In this document: in pieces, positions 1-6,411 of the stretch
Layout of the letters: every line of letters begins with the position of its first letter
How positions within the stretch are numbered: position 1 is the first letter of the stretch
IMG/VR virus record: IMGVR_UViG_3300030101_003124
Coordinates: 1 to 57,933 of that record
Origin: a virus
Length of the DNA: 57,933 nucleotides
Strand: one strand, 5' to 3'
Made by a program: the position numbers and the translations under genes
Notes under the pieces: model-generated
What the model saw: the letters and a program-made list of their open reading frames with translations, nothing else
Told to the model about the DNA's origin: nothing
Database searches by the model: none

Positions 1-229
1 CATTTACTTTGTGACCTGCGCCGTATAAAAACGCTTCACAAGACTCTGAGTCAGGATTCCATTTATTTTCATCATTACATAACGAGCTAATGTCATATCT
101 ATATACCTTACCGTCATTAAAATCTAGTAAGAATATGTACTTAGCTGTGTAGCTGCTTGTGCTTCTTAGCCCGCTGTAGTTACAAGTTTCTTCTTTATCT
201 TCAAAGTATTTTTTTACTGAATCACTCAT
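1..229 (-). CDS. Hypothetical protein, 3' end outside the window
   Basis: This is the N-terminal 76 residues of a leftward gene that runs off the left edge. It begins MSDSVKKYFEDKEE and contains an aromatic, acidic stretch (KVYRYDISSLCNDENKW). The ATG overlaps the end of the preceding gene by 8 bases, so it belongs to the same leftward operon of small genes. I recognise no family, and no signal peptide or membrane segment is visible in the part present. Confidence 0.65.
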   Translation of the reverse strand, partial: MSDSVKKYFEDKEETCNYSGLRSTSSYTAKYIFLLDFNDGKVYRYDISSLCNDENKWNPDSESCEAFLYGAGHKVN

Positions 230-440
230 CGTAATATTTATTAGTGTTTACATCAAAAGCATTTGCGACATGACGAGCGACAGTTCTTGCCATGTAACTA
301 TGAGCTTCGTTTATTATTTTGCCCTCACTGTTAGGGGGCAGAAACTGATCCACTTGCCAGTCGCATTGCTTATTGATTTGTTTTGTTATATCTTCTGCTA
401 TTTCTTTAGCTACTATATGTATTTGTTTTATTACTGCCAT
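222..440 (-). CDS. Hypothetical 72-aa protein
   Basis: Small soluble protein with an amphipathic N-terminal half (MAVIKQIHIVAKEIAEDI) and a C-terminal half holding HSYMARTVARHVANAF. Its last codons overlap the next gene and only 4 bases separate it from the gene upstream, so it is probably translated as part of one leftward message. Its leader resembles those of neighbouring leftward genes (an ATAAT-rich run just before ATG). Function unknown. Confidence 0.6.
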   Translation of the reverse strand: MAVIKQIHIVAKEIAEDITKQINKQCDWQVDQFLPPNSEGKIINEAHSYMARTVARHVANAFDVNTNKYYDE

Positions 441-444
441 AGTA

Positions 445-657
445 TTATCTTAAACATGTACCGTAACCTCTACGAGCGCCAAGCTTTCTAACACGTTTCG
501 CCTGGCTTGCCGGCATAATTTGAATGGTGTTGCCGGTTTTGTGGTATGTGATTTGAACACAGCCGTACGCTTCTACATCGGAGCAGTTGACGCAAGAGGT
601 GTAACCTAGTGCGAGGCGCTGCGGAGGTATTATATTATTGCATTTACATTTTGTCAT
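445..657 (-). CDS. Small cysteine-rich, probably zinc-binding protein
   Basis: A 70-residue protein with cysteines at C4, C6, C22, C25 and C33 (CKC, then CVNC), consistent with a small zinc ribbon, followed by YHKTGNTIQI and a basic tail (KRVRKLGARRGYG). Proteins of this look are common in marine phages and are sometimes loosely called DksA-like; I infer metal binding only. The gene starts directly behind copy A of the 33-bp leftward element, only a few bases after its end, which suggests that the element controls its transcription or translation. Confidence 0.65.
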   Translation of the reverse strand: MTKCKCNNIIPPQRLALGYTSCVNCSDVEAYGCVQITYHKTGNTIQIMPASQAKRVRKLGARRGYGTCLR

Positions 658-661
658 CGTA

Positions 662-694
662 TATATTATCCAGCTTTAATCGTATTTTGTTTGT
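662..694 (-). promoter_or_regulatory. 33-bp leftward element, copy A
   Basis: Read on the minus strand it has ACAAACAAAATACGA, a 7-base spacer, then TGGATAATATA. Both blocks recur at identical spacing in copies B, C and D. It lies immediately before the 70-aa cysteine-rich gene and supplies the stop codon (GGA TAA) of the upstream gene. Best guess is a phage promoter; an operator or RNA-level signal is possible. If ATAATA acts as the -10, the downstream ATG would be nearly leaderless. Confidence 0.7.
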
Positions 695-1127
695 AATTCT
701 TTAGATAATATTCTAACATATAGTTTAATCTAGCAAGACCTGACCATACTTTAGCTCTTGCCTTGCCAATATATTTTCTAGTTTCTAACTTACCATCAAT
801 TAAAAATGTAGTTCTTTGTTCTTGATTATAAGTTTTATTTATTTGATATGGCGAATAAGTGCCATTTTGTTTTCTTACATAGCCTGATTTGAAGCAAGCT
901 AACCTTAATCTTGGTGTATCATTTAGTGATTTACCTTTAGATTTTAGCCAATTCTTGTAAAATTGATTAGTGTTCTCGTGTGTAGAACAAGGAAATTCAA
1001 ATTCTCTTGTACCATTTATTGCTTGTCTTTGTGTAGTTACTTCTTTAATATTGTATTTAATGAGCAATTGTCTTACAAAAGCGTTTTCTAACGCCTCTTG
1101 CTCTTGTTTCCAAGTTAATTCTGTCAT
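666..1127 (-). CDS. Hypothetical 153-aa protein
   Basis: Starts MTELTWKQEQEALENAF. I chose the ATG at 1127 rather than the in-frame ATG at 1154 because the latter lies inside the tRNA-like minihelix, and because 1127 follows the ATAATAACT leader seen before several genes in this block. The protein is basic and soluble (LRLACFKSGYVRKQNGTY; GKARAKVWSGLARLNYMLEYY) and could bind nucleic acid, but no family is recognised. Its last codons (NTIKAG) lie inside copy A of the 33-bp element. Confidence 0.6.
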   Translation of the reverse strand: MTELTWKQEQEALENAFVRQLLIKYNIKEVTTQRQAINGTREFEFPCSTHENTNQFYKNWLKSKGKSLNDTPRLRLACFKSGYVRKQNGTYSPYQINKTYNQEQRTTFLIDGKLETRKYIGKARAKVWSGLARLNYMLEYYLKNYKQNTIKAG

Positions 1128-1148
1128 AGTTATTATATTTAAATTAGA

Positions 1149-1194
1149 GAGCATGGCAGGAGTCGAACCTGCACCTTAGTACCGTAGCATGCTC
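1149..1194 (-). ncRNA. tRNA-like minihelix (T arm plus acceptor), RNA 1
   Basis: On the minus strand a perfect 7-bp helix (1188-1194 with 1149-1155, GAGCATG/CATGCTC) stacks directly on a perfect 5-bp stem (1168-1172/1156-1160) closed by the canonical T-loop TTCGACT (1161-1167). Only 15 bases (1173-1187) occupy the place where D and anticodon arms would be. Just upstream on the RNA a further hairpin can form (1237-1242 with 1198-1203). CCA is not encoded. I could not fit a normal cloverleaf. It may be a degenerate tRNA, an RNase P or CCA-enzyme substrate, or the 3' domain of a small structured RNA. Confidence 0.5.
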
Positions 1195-1249
1195 ACCGCT
1201 CTTTTGTTTTCAACACCAAGCTTACAGTGTATTCCCAAGAGCTATTTAG

Positions 1250-1312
<63 letters not shown>

Positions 1313-1322
<10 letters not shown>

Positions 1323-1546
1323 TTTATAAATTCCCAGTCAAGTTGAAATCTGCCTGGAGGCGCATATTTGTTATATGTGTCGACTAATTCTTTAGTCCAA
1401 CCGCCTTGTTCTTTAATTTTATTGTATATTATTTCACGCTCGCGACTGCCAGCTTTGTAATATCTATTGTCATCACTCATCATATAAGTGTGGTCGTGAT
1501 GCTCGAACATTTCTTCGAGTGTTAAATCGTCAAAGTATTTTGCCAT
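1313..1546 (-). CDS. Hypothetical 77-aa protein
   Basis: Starts MAKYFDDLTLEEMFEHHDH; the ATG at 1546 is preferred to an upstream in-frame one because the latter would overlap the neighbouring gene. It is rich in charged and aromatic residues (SREREIIYNKIKEQGGW). The final codons (A-G-stop) fall inside the 5' acceptor strand of the tRNA, so tRNA maturation would cut the end of this message. No family recognised. Confidence 0.55.
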
Positions 1547-1557
1547 AATTTTAGTTT

Positions 1558-1749
1558 TTAAGAGTATATTCTGCCATTTACGCTTACCCATTTGTTAAAT
1601 GAGTGATACATTTTGTCTTCGCTGTCATAATATCTTGTATGTGGTGACAGTGTTAGTACTTCTGTTTTGCCATCTTTTGTTAATGTGATAGCTTGAGGTA
1701 CATTGAAGTTGCTAGGATTAGCGCCGTGGAATTTTATAGTATTAATCAT
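1558..1749 (-). CDS. Hypothetical 63-aa protein
   Basis: Begins MINTIKFHGANPSNFNVPQA and looks like a compact all-beta protein (TLTKDGKTEVLTLSPHTRYY). It starts 14 bases after copy B of the 33-bp leftward element, so it is the first gene under that element. Function unknown. Confidence 0.55.
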   Translation of the reverse strand: MINTIKFHGANPSNFNVPQAITLTKDGKTEVLTLSPHTRYYDSEDKMYHSFNKWVSVNGRIYS

Positions 1750-1762
1750 AATTGTAATTTAT

Positions 1763-1795
1763 TATATTATCCAACTTTATTCGTATTTGTTTTGT
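1763..1795 (-). promoter_or_regulatory. 33-bp leftward element, copy B
   Basis: Minus strand reads ACAAAACAAATACGA, then 7 bases, then TGGATAATATA. The two blocks and spacer length match the other copies. It overlaps the last codons of the 41-aa gene and precedes the 63-aa gene. Confidence 0.7.
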
Positions 1796-1892
1796 ATGTA
1801 GCAAGGTTATATCTTCTGTACCACTCGTCTACTTCAAAGTTAAATGCTTTTTTAGTTAGTTTTATTTGTTTATATTTTCTAGTGCGTGCCAT
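1767..1892 (-). CDS. Very small basic protein (41 aa)
   Basis: Starts MARTRKYKQIKLTKKAF and then has EVDEWYRRYNLATYK. The start overlaps the stop of the 35-aa gene upstream by 14 bases, the arrangement seen throughout this block, and the reading frame ends inside copy B. Strong positive charge at the N-terminus suggests nucleic-acid contact, but nothing more can be said. Confidence 0.45.
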   Translation of the reverse strand: MARTRKYKQIKLTKKAFNFEVDEWYRRYNLATYKTNTNKVG

Positions 1893-1986
1893 AATAGTAT
1901 TCTGTATATTCTTCAACAGTTACATATTTATCTATTTCGTGACAGTAAATCATACCATCAATCACATGTAGTTCTTCAAATGTCAT
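1879..1986 (-). CDS. Very small acidic protein (35 aa)
   Basis: Reads MTFEELHVIDGMIYCHEIDK and ends EEYTEYYYGTH. The ATG is preceded by ATAATAACT, the same leader found before the genes starting at 1127 and 2210, which argues that it is translated. It overlaps the following 41-aa gene. Function unknown. Confidence 0.45.
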   Translation of the reverse strand: MTFEELHVIDGMIYCHEIDKYVTVEEYTEYYYGTH

Positions 1987-1996
1987 AGTTATTATT

Positions 1997-2089
1997 TTAG
2001 CATGGGCAAAATACCCATAGTGATACATATAGTAGCGCGAATAAACACACTACAAATAAAAATTCTAGTATTATTTTCTTAAAATCCAT
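1997..2089 (-). CDS. Membrane microprotein (30 aa)
   Basis: Reads MDFKKIILEFLFVVCLFALL followed by YVSLWVFCPC: a short basic-acidic head, then one hydrophobic helix ending in two cysteines. The start overlaps the end of the 43-aa membrane protein upstream by 11 bases, suggesting coupled translation. Small single-span phage proteins often modulate host membrane enzymes or lysis, but no homologue is recognised. Confidence 0.45.
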   Translation of the reverse strand: MDFKKIILEFLFVVCLFALLYVSLWVFCPC

Positions 2090-2210
2090 AAGTTATAGTT
2101 GGGTTATTGAATATTAAGTGGTAAACTAAGTTTACAAAGCCGAATACAAAGAGTGAAGTCATACTGATTAACACTGCGTTGATTACATAGTGAGTGAATT
2201 TTCTGTTCAT
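2079..2210 (-). CDS. Membrane microprotein (43 aa)
   Basis: Reads MNRKFTHYVINAVLISMTSL then FVFGFVNLVYHLIF: a basic N-terminus followed by a long hydrophobic stretch, consistent with one inner-membrane helix. It has the ATAATAACT leader before ATG and overlaps the 30-aa membrane protein downstream. The pair may act together. Function unknown. Confidence 0.5.
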   Translation of the reverse strand: MNRKFTHYVINAVLISMTSLFVFGFVNLVYHLIFNNPTITYGF

Positions 2211-2231
2211 AGTTATTATATTAATTGTTAG

Positions 2232-2272
2232 TTGCCATGAGTGGAATCGAACCACTATAAACCATTATGGCA
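2232..2272 (-). ncRNA. tRNA-like minihelix (T arm plus acceptor), RNA 2
   Basis: On the minus strand TGCCAT (2267-2272) pairs with ATGGCA (2233-2238). This helix sits, across one A-C mismatch, on a perfect T stem AGTGG/CCACT (2252-2256/2240-2244) with T-loop TTCGATT. Only 9 bases join the two strands where D and anticodon arms are expected. Upstream on the RNA lie a 6-bp hairpin (2295-2300/2319-2324) and an 8-bp hairpin (2330-2337/2353-2360). A longer tRNA fold using GTTGC near 2311-2316 leaves two unpaired acceptor positions and is less good. Confidence 0.45.
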
Positions 2273-2329
2273 TTTGCTTGTTCGCATTTTTTATAAGTCG
2301 CTAAACAATGCGCAACTACGACTTTAGCC

Positions 2330-2360
2330 ACCTCAGCTTACTCTGCACTTCGGCTGAGGT
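2330..2360 (-). other. 8-bp hairpin after the 75-aa gene
   Basis: ACCTCAGC and GCTGAGGT flank a 15-base loop, starting 9 bases past the stop of the leftward 75-aa gene. No U-run follows, so it is not a classical terminator. It could stabilise the 3' end of the message or form the 5' domain of the structured RNA that ends in minihelix 2. Confidence 0.5.
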
Positions 2361-2369
2361 ATTTGTCGA

Positions 2370-2597
2370 CTATACTAAGTCTTTACCTCTTAGTGCTAAC
2401 GGTATATTGTTAGTTGCAGTGTAAGACTTGTACTTTTCCCAGCATGGTAAAGTTGTAAGTGTTGATTTCATAATGTTGAAAGCTTTGTCATGTGAGTACA
2501 CATACTTGTCACCTTTTTTGTTAGTGAATTCGAATGTTACATTTTTTCCGATTAGTGATTTTCTTAGTACAAATCTTTTTGTGATTAAATTGCTCAT
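2370..2597 (-). CDS. Hypothetical 75-aa protein, first leftward gene
   Basis: Starts MSNLITKRFVLRKSLIGKNV and continues with TFEFTNKKGDKYVYSHDKAF. It is basic and probably beta-rich at the start. It is the first gene of the leftward unit, 40 bases downstream of copy C of the 33-bp element, and so is probably among the earliest and most strongly made products. An overlapping frame covering 2521-2724 is rejected as low complexity. No family recognised. Confidence 0.6.
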   Translation of the reverse strand: MSNLITKRFVLRKSLIGKNVTFEFTNKKGDKYVYSHDKAFNIMKSTLTTLPCWEKYKSYTATNNIPLALRGKDLV

Positions 2598-2637
2598 AGT
2601 AAATTGATTTAAAGTTATTATTATTATTAGTTACATT

Positions 2638-2670
2638 TATATTATCCATTTGAGTTCGTATTTTGTTTGT
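2638..2670 (-). promoter_or_regulatory. 33-bp leftward element, copy C
   Basis: Minus strand reads ACAAACAAAATACGA (identical to copy A), 7 bases, then TGGATAATATA. It is fully non-coding here, which shows that the conservation is at the DNA or RNA level and not that of a shared C-terminal peptide. It precedes the 75-aa gene. Confidence 0.75.
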
Positions 2671-2778
2671 GTAAAAGTAGATACTTTGTTTACTTGTAAA
2701 ATTAGTATTAGTATTATTCCGCACTCACTCACACTATCTCATTTATTATTTAAGTATTTCATTTATATTACTTACAAT

Positions 2779-2811
2779 TATATTATCCATTATGATTCGT
2801 AATTACTTTGT
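2779..2811 (-). promoter_or_regulatory. 33-bp leftward element, copy D
   Basis: Minus strand reads ACAAAGTAATTACGA, 7 bases, then TGGATAATATA. It is the most divergent copy in the upstream block but identical in the downstream block, lies in non-coding DNA and is the outermost copy before the leftward unit. Confidence 0.7.
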
Positions 2812-2917
2812 GAGAATTAGAATAGTGAAGTGAAAAATGCTATACATGTCTACACGTGATTGCCAAAGGTTAACATGAAAAACCTGGGAAAAAGGGGCCC
2901 CGGCTGAAAAAAATCTG

Positions 2918-2931
2918 TTTTCCTAGGAAAA
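2918..2931. repeat. 14-bp perfect palindrome
   Basis: TTTTCCTAGGAAAA is its own reverse complement and lies between copy D and the rightward repeats. On the plus strand it is followed at once by TACGAAT, the core of the 33-bp element, but without the TGGATAATATA block. A dimeric-protein operator is a reasonable reading. Confidence 0.55.
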
Positions 2932-3017
2932 TACGAATGGTGGAGGGTAGGGGCAACACAGTACCTCTTATTATCTAACGTGTTTTTTTATGACAATAGC
3001 CTATAAGATATACCTAG

Positions 3018-3033
3018 TAATAGGCTAGTGTCA
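3018..3033 (+). repeat. Direct repeat, copy 1
   Basis: TAATAGGCTAGTGTCA. It recurs 71 bases downstream with a single mismatch. Both copies lie upstream of the first rightward gene and may be activator or repressor sites or promoter parts. Confidence 0.55.
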
Positions 3034-3047
3034 CTGTCTCCCTTTAT

Positions 3048-3070
3048 AAGATTATACTAAGTATAATCTT
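3048..3070. repeat. Inverted repeat with 11-bp arms
   Basis: AAGATTATACT and AGTATAATCTT are perfect reverse complements separated by one base. The site lies midway between the two direct-repeat copies. It is a likely operator; as RNA it would be a weak A/T hairpin with no U-run. Confidence 0.6.
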
Positions 3071-3088
3071 TAGGATTAGTATAATTAA

Positions 3089-3104
3089 TAATAGGCAAGT
3101 GTCA
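3089..3104 (+). repeat. Direct repeat, copy 2
   Basis: TAATAGGCAAGTGTCA, differing from copy 1 at one position, 38 bases before the first rightward start codon. Confidence 0.55.
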
Positions 3105-3142
3105 TCATTTAAATTTTTGCTTTACTATGTAATTATTATTGT

Positions 3143-3382
3143 ATGGCACAGAAATTATCACGTCGAGCAGCATCGGCAAAGAAGAAAAGAGATTTAGCAT
3201 TTGCTAAGACTGCAGCGCGTAAACGTAAAAAAGCTGAGAATCAGAGGTTACGTAGAGCTGCTAAAAAAGCTGGTAAAAGCTTAAAGGGTAAAGACTATGA
3301 CCATAAAAGAAATAGATTTGTCAGCGTAAAATCTAACCGTGGAAACGAGGGCAAGGGTACCAAAAGAGAAGGGCGTAAGTAA
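3143..3382 (+). CDS. Small, extremely basic protein (79 aa)
   Basis: First gene of the rightward unit. Almost half the residues are Lys or Arg (for example SRRAASAKKKRD and AARKRKKAENQRLRRAAKK), with no hydrophobic core visible, so it is probably disordered and nucleic-acid binding. Basic proteins of this kind in phages can be packaged with DNA or act on the nucleoid or RNA; I cannot choose between these. The position directly behind the palindrome and direct-repeat region suggests strong or early expression. Confidence 0.65.
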   Translation: MAQKLSRRAASAKKKRDLAFAKTAARKRKKAENQRLRRAAKKAGKSLKGKDYDHKRNRFVSVKSNRGNEGKGTKREGRK

Positions 3383-3429
3383 GCTCCGCCAACCAAAAGC
3401 AGCATACATTAACCTAAAATACCAAAATT

Positions 3430-3756
3430 ATGACGTATTTTTATTACAAGACTAATACGTGGAATAGTCACCCACAACCACAAGTAACCGAAGAAACAAT
3501 AAACCTTTGGAAACACCTCGCAGAGAAAAAGAACTGGAGGATTGTACAACTACCTAACGGATTCTTTCAGACGGAATATATGGATATTGATTGTCCTTGT
3601 AATCCTGAAGAAGACGCATGCTGTGAAAAATGGCATGATGTCACAAGAAGAGAAACTATAGAAGGAGCAGAAGCTGCAATTGATGGAAGCATCGAGCACT
3701 ATGCTAAGAAAGTAGATTTCTTAAAAGGACCTAAAGTAGTAAAAACATTCAAATAG
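3430..3756 (+). CDS. Hypothetical 108-aa protein
   Basis: Soluble acidic protein beginning MTYFYYKTNTWNSHPQPQ. It carries a cysteine-rich patch (DCPCNPEEDACCEKWHD, about residues 54-70) that could bind metal, then a helical C-terminus. It lies just upstream of groEL, so a link to folding is possible by position only. No family recognised. Confidence 0.55.
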   Translation: MTYFYYKTNTWNSHPQPQVTEETINLWKHLAEKKNWRIVQLPNGFFQTEYMDIDCPCNPEEDACCEKWHDVTRRETIEGAEAAIDGSIEHYAKKVDFLKGPKVVKTFK

Positions 3757-3778
3757 TAAATAACTAAAATTTAATTAA

Positions 3779-5350
3779 ATGGAATTTAATAACCCTAGTC
3801 AGATCGTAAAAGATCTAAACTTTGGCGATGTTGCCAAAAAAAGAGTTATTACCGGTGTAGAAAAATTAGCATCCGCTGTTAAATCTACACTTGGTGCTTC
3901 TGGTAAGTGCGTAGTATATGAAGACGCAAGAGGAAACCCTGTTATTACAAAAGACGGTGTTACTGTAGCTGAATCAGTTATACTAAGAGATCCTGTAGAA
4001 AACATAGGTGCAACACTTATTAAAGAAGCTGCTAAAAATACAGTGAGAGAAGCAGGTGACGGTACCACTACGGCTACCGTCCTTGCTGAATCACTATTAA
4101 AATTAGCAAATAGTAACGAATATTATGATGAATCTATACGAGATATTAAGCACGGTATGCAAACTGGGCTTAAAAAAGTAGAAGATTACTTAAAAGATAA
4201 TTCAGTAGCGGTAACTGGTGATATGTTAACTAGTGTAGCTACTATAAGTTGCAACGGAGATGCTAATCTAGGTAAGATAATTGCTGAAGCTTATGCTAAA
4301 GTTGGTAAAGATGGCACGGTTTTAATGGAAGAAAGCGAAACTGAAGAGACTTATGCTGACGTTGTTGAGGGTGTTAAGCTATCTGGAGGTCTAACATCTC
4401 AATATTTTGTAACTGATAAAGATAAAAACAGAGCAATACTAGAAAATCCACTAGTTTTAATTGTATCTTCTAAAATACCTAACATAAGAAAGATACAAAA
4501 CATACTAGAACATGTGATAAAAACTGGTAGATCTTTGCTAATTATGGCAGAAGTTGATCAACAGGTCAAATCTGCGCTTTTAATGAATAAAGTTAAAGGT
4601 AATATTAAAGTAAACATTGTAGATTTACCTGCACATGGTAAATATAAAGATCAAACTTTAGATGATTTAGCTTTAATAACTGGTGCAAAGGTCATGAACG
4701 AAGAGCTTGGAGATGATTTAGATCTAATCCAGCCAGATTGCTTGGGTGAAGTAGTAAAATCTGTGACTGACGACAGAACTACAGTCCTGACAACTGGTCC
4801 TCGAACAAGTAAACTTGAAGAAAGACAAGAAGAAATCAGAAAGTTAATAAAAAATGAGGAAAACGGTTATATAAAGAAGCAATTGCAAAAAAGATTATCA
4901 ACACTTTCAGGTTTTGTTGGTGTGATAAAAGTCGGAGCGTACTCAAAAGTTGAAATGAAGGAGAAAAAGGACAGAGTTGAAGATGCTATTTTTGCTACAA
5001 AAGCTGCTTTACAAGAAGGAATCGTTTCAGGCGGTGGAATTGCATTATTAAATGCTGCTTTAAGTATAAAAGAAGAAAATATAGGCGAAGAAATAGTTTC
5101 AAAAGCTATATTATCACCATTTAGAACTATACTTGATAACGCAGGTATTGAAAATGCTAAAGTTCCTAAAAAAATAGGCTATGGTATTGATGTAATTACT
5201 GGAAAAGAGGTCAATATGATTGAAAATGGCATTATTGACCCGGTTTTGGTAACAAAAACGGCACTAAAAAATGCAATTTCAGTAGTTTCTACTATAATTT
5301 CTGCAGATTGTGTAATATCTAATATAAGAGTGGACAATGCAAGCAGTTAA
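3779..5350 (+). CDS. groEL: Chaperonin GroEL (Hsp60), phage-encoded
   Basis: ATP-driven protein-folding ring, 523 residues against about 540-548 in bacteria. The whole family architecture is present. The equatorial ATP site has ITKDGVTVAE (near 56-65) and GDGTTTAT (93-100) with D94 matching E. coli D87. The catalytic aspartate region is DRVEDAIFATKAAL with D402 matching D398, followed by SGGGIA. The apical substrate groove keeps the SQYF tyrosine and phenylalanine. The Gly-Met-rich C-terminal tail found in bacterial GroEL is missing, which may alter cavity behaviour. It overlaps groES by 14 bases; the gene order is the reverse of the bacterial operon. It probably folds phage virion proteins. 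Very sure of family. Confidence 0.97.
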   Translation: MEFNNPSQIVKDLNFGDVAKKRVITGVEKLASAVKSTLGASGKCVVYEDARGNPVITKDGVTVAESVILRDPVENIGATLIKEAAKNTVREAGDGTTTATVLAESLLKLANSNEYYDESIRDIKHGMQTGLKKVEDYLKDNSVAVTGDMLTSVATISCNGDANLGKIIAEAYAKVGKDGTVLMEESETEETYADVVEGVKLSGGLTSQYFVTDKDKNRAILENPLVLIVSSKIPNIRKIQNILEHVIKTGRSLLIMAEVDQQVKSALLMNKVKGNIKVNIVDLPAHGKYKDQTLDDLALITGAKVMNEELGDDLDLIQPDCLGEVVKSVTDDRTTVLTTGPRTSKLEERQEEIRKLIKNEENGYIKKQLQKRLSTLSGFVGVIKVGAYSKVEMKEKKDRVEDAIFATKAALQEGIVSGGGIALLNAALSIKEENIGEEIVSKAILSPFRTILDNAGIENAKVPKKIGYGIDVITGKEVNMIENGIIDPVLVTKTALKNAISVVSTIISADCVISNIRVDNASS

Positions 5351-5594
5351 TCAATACATAGTAATAGAAAAAATTAAGCAAGAGCGTACTAAAGTTGCAG
5401 GTTTAGAGCTTACAGAAGAATTAGACAGTGACAATAGGTATGCTAAAGGCAAGGTTATAACTTGTGGCAGGTTTGCAGAAGGAGTAAAAGACGGAGATAT
5501 TGTACATTACGACAAGCATGTTGGCCATAGTATAAGATACAATGACAATGTATATGAGGTTATAACAATAAGAGATGTTGTTCTTGTCGGATGA
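5337..5594 (+). CDS. groES: Co-chaperonin GroES (cpn10)
   Basis: Lid of the GroEL ring, 85 residues. The cpn10 fold is seen as an N-terminal strand (NQYIVIEKIKQERTKVAGLE), a short mobile-loop region (GLELTEELDSDNRYAKG), then GKVITCGRFAEGVKDGDIV and a final strand VITIRDVVLVG. The mobile loop differs from the IVL type of bacterial GroES (candidate hydrophobic contact LEL), suggesting adaptation to its own GroEL partner or altered affinity for host GroEL. The start lies inside the end of groEL, so synthesis of the two is coupled, and its stop overlaps the next start (ATGA). Confidence 0.9.
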   Translation: MQAVNQYIVIEKIKQERTKVAGLELTEELDSDNRYAKGKVITCGRFAEGVKDGDIVHYDKHVGHSIRYNDNVYEVITIRDVVLVG

Positions 5595-6031
5595 GAATAA
5601 CAGCTCAAGATATTAGAGAATTAAATTTATTTAAGTATTACAGGCTTGTTAGAAAATGGGCCTGTAAAACTTACGGGTTAAAAGACGCTGATTTAGAACT
5701 TTTGATCTATTTAGATTGCAAATCGCGATTTACACGTAATAACTTTATAGATGGCACTTATACTTACTCATGGGATAAAAACCGATGGGAACGACTTAGA
5801 AGAGAAGGTTGGATAGAAGTATGGAGACATCGAAACAGAACTACAATTAAATATAGTATATACAAAACCTCATTTAAATCAAGTCAACTTATATCCCGTA
5901 TATACAGAATCTTATTGGGTGAAGAGGATCTCCCCACTTCAGAAAGAAATACATTTTATAATAATAAATCATATACTGATAAAGTTTATAATAAGGCTAT
6001 TGATGATATGATTAAAGACAAAAACAGATAA
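5591..6031 (+). CDS. Possible winged-helix DNA-binding protein
   Basis: A 146-residue basic protein. Helical segments (FKYYRLVRKWACKTYGLKDA; DLELLIYLD) followed by a turn and a WDKNRWERLRREGWIEVWR stretch and a beta hairpin (NRTTIKYSIYK) look like a MarR-type winged helix, where the wing would follow the recognition helix. Arg-rich helix content supports nucleic-acid binding. Its start overlaps the stop of groES by the ATGA pattern, so it is in the same operon. A regulator of the rightward genes is an inference from fold only. Confidence 0.6.
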   Translation: MRITAQDIRELNLFKYYRLVRKWACKTYGLKDADLELLIYLDCKSRFTRNNFIDGTYTYSWDKNRWERLRREGWIEVWRHRNRTTIKYSIYKTSFKSSQLISRIYRILLGEEDLPTSERNTFYNNKSYTDKVYNKAIDDMIKDKNR

Positions 6032-6033
6032 TC

Positions 6034-6411
6034 ATGGGAAAACCAGGAAACAAAAATCAAAGCACACTTAGCAATATATTTTGCAGAGTGCCTAATGCGT
6101 GTTCAGCTAACACTAGAAAATCATCTAAACCTAAAGTACCAGGAATTAGTCCAGCTAAAGCAATGTACGATAGCAACTCTAAATTTACAGCTGAAGCTTT
6201 AAGCAAACTAAAAGCTGCTGACATAGGTGGTAAATTTGGTGCAATAGTAGACAATGCTCAACCTACTGATACTAATAGCAATGCTAAATACGGTATAGGT
6301 AATGAAGGTGGTTACGCTAGAGACGCTCAACAAATATCTTCAGATAAAGATGTTGTATCATCTGCTAAGAAAAAAGGCTGCGGACATAAAGGTAGTAAAT
6401 ATAAAAAATAA
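6034..6411 (+). CDS. Small basic protein with SPAK motif
   Basis: A 125-residue protein that is low in hydrophobic residues and likely disordered in part. It contains GISPAKAMYDSNSKF near residue 47 and ends in KKKGCGHKGSKYKK. The SPAK tetrapeptide and a Gly-Cys-Gly/Lys tail recur in the two small proteins encoded at 52.8-53.5 kb, suggesting a common role, perhaps in virion assembly. It is tightly packed between neighbours (ends in TAATG). No enzyme motif. Confidence 0.55.
   Translation: MGKPGNKNQSTLSNIFCRVPNACSANTRKSSKPKVPGISPAKAMYDSNSKFTAEALSKLKAADIGGKFGAIVDNAQPTDTNSNAKYGIGNEGGYARDAQQISSDKDVVSSAKKKGCGHKGSKYKK

Larger units (their letters stand above)
2598..3142. promoter_or_regulatory. Divergent intergenic control region
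   Basis: A 545-base gene-free stretch separates the leftward small genes from the rightward unit. It holds copies C and D of the leftward element, a short GC-rich island near 2885-2960 with GGGGCCCC (2894-2901) and a 14-bp palindrome, then an 11-bp-arm inverted repeat and a 16-bp direct repeat before the first rightward gene. I infer divergent promoters and operators; a replication origin is possible but unproven. Confidence 0.75.

Noticed and set aside
2521-2724. Open frame of 67 codons before the first leftward gene
   Set aside because: Asn-rich low complexity, overlaps the 75-aa gene and includes copy C of the 33-bp element; no plausible protein.
2875-2907. Ten-codon frame (MKNLGKRGPG) in the GC-rich part of the control region
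   Set aside because: Too short to support, unusual codons, and it lies across the GGGGCCCC palindrome; a leader peptide cannot be shown.
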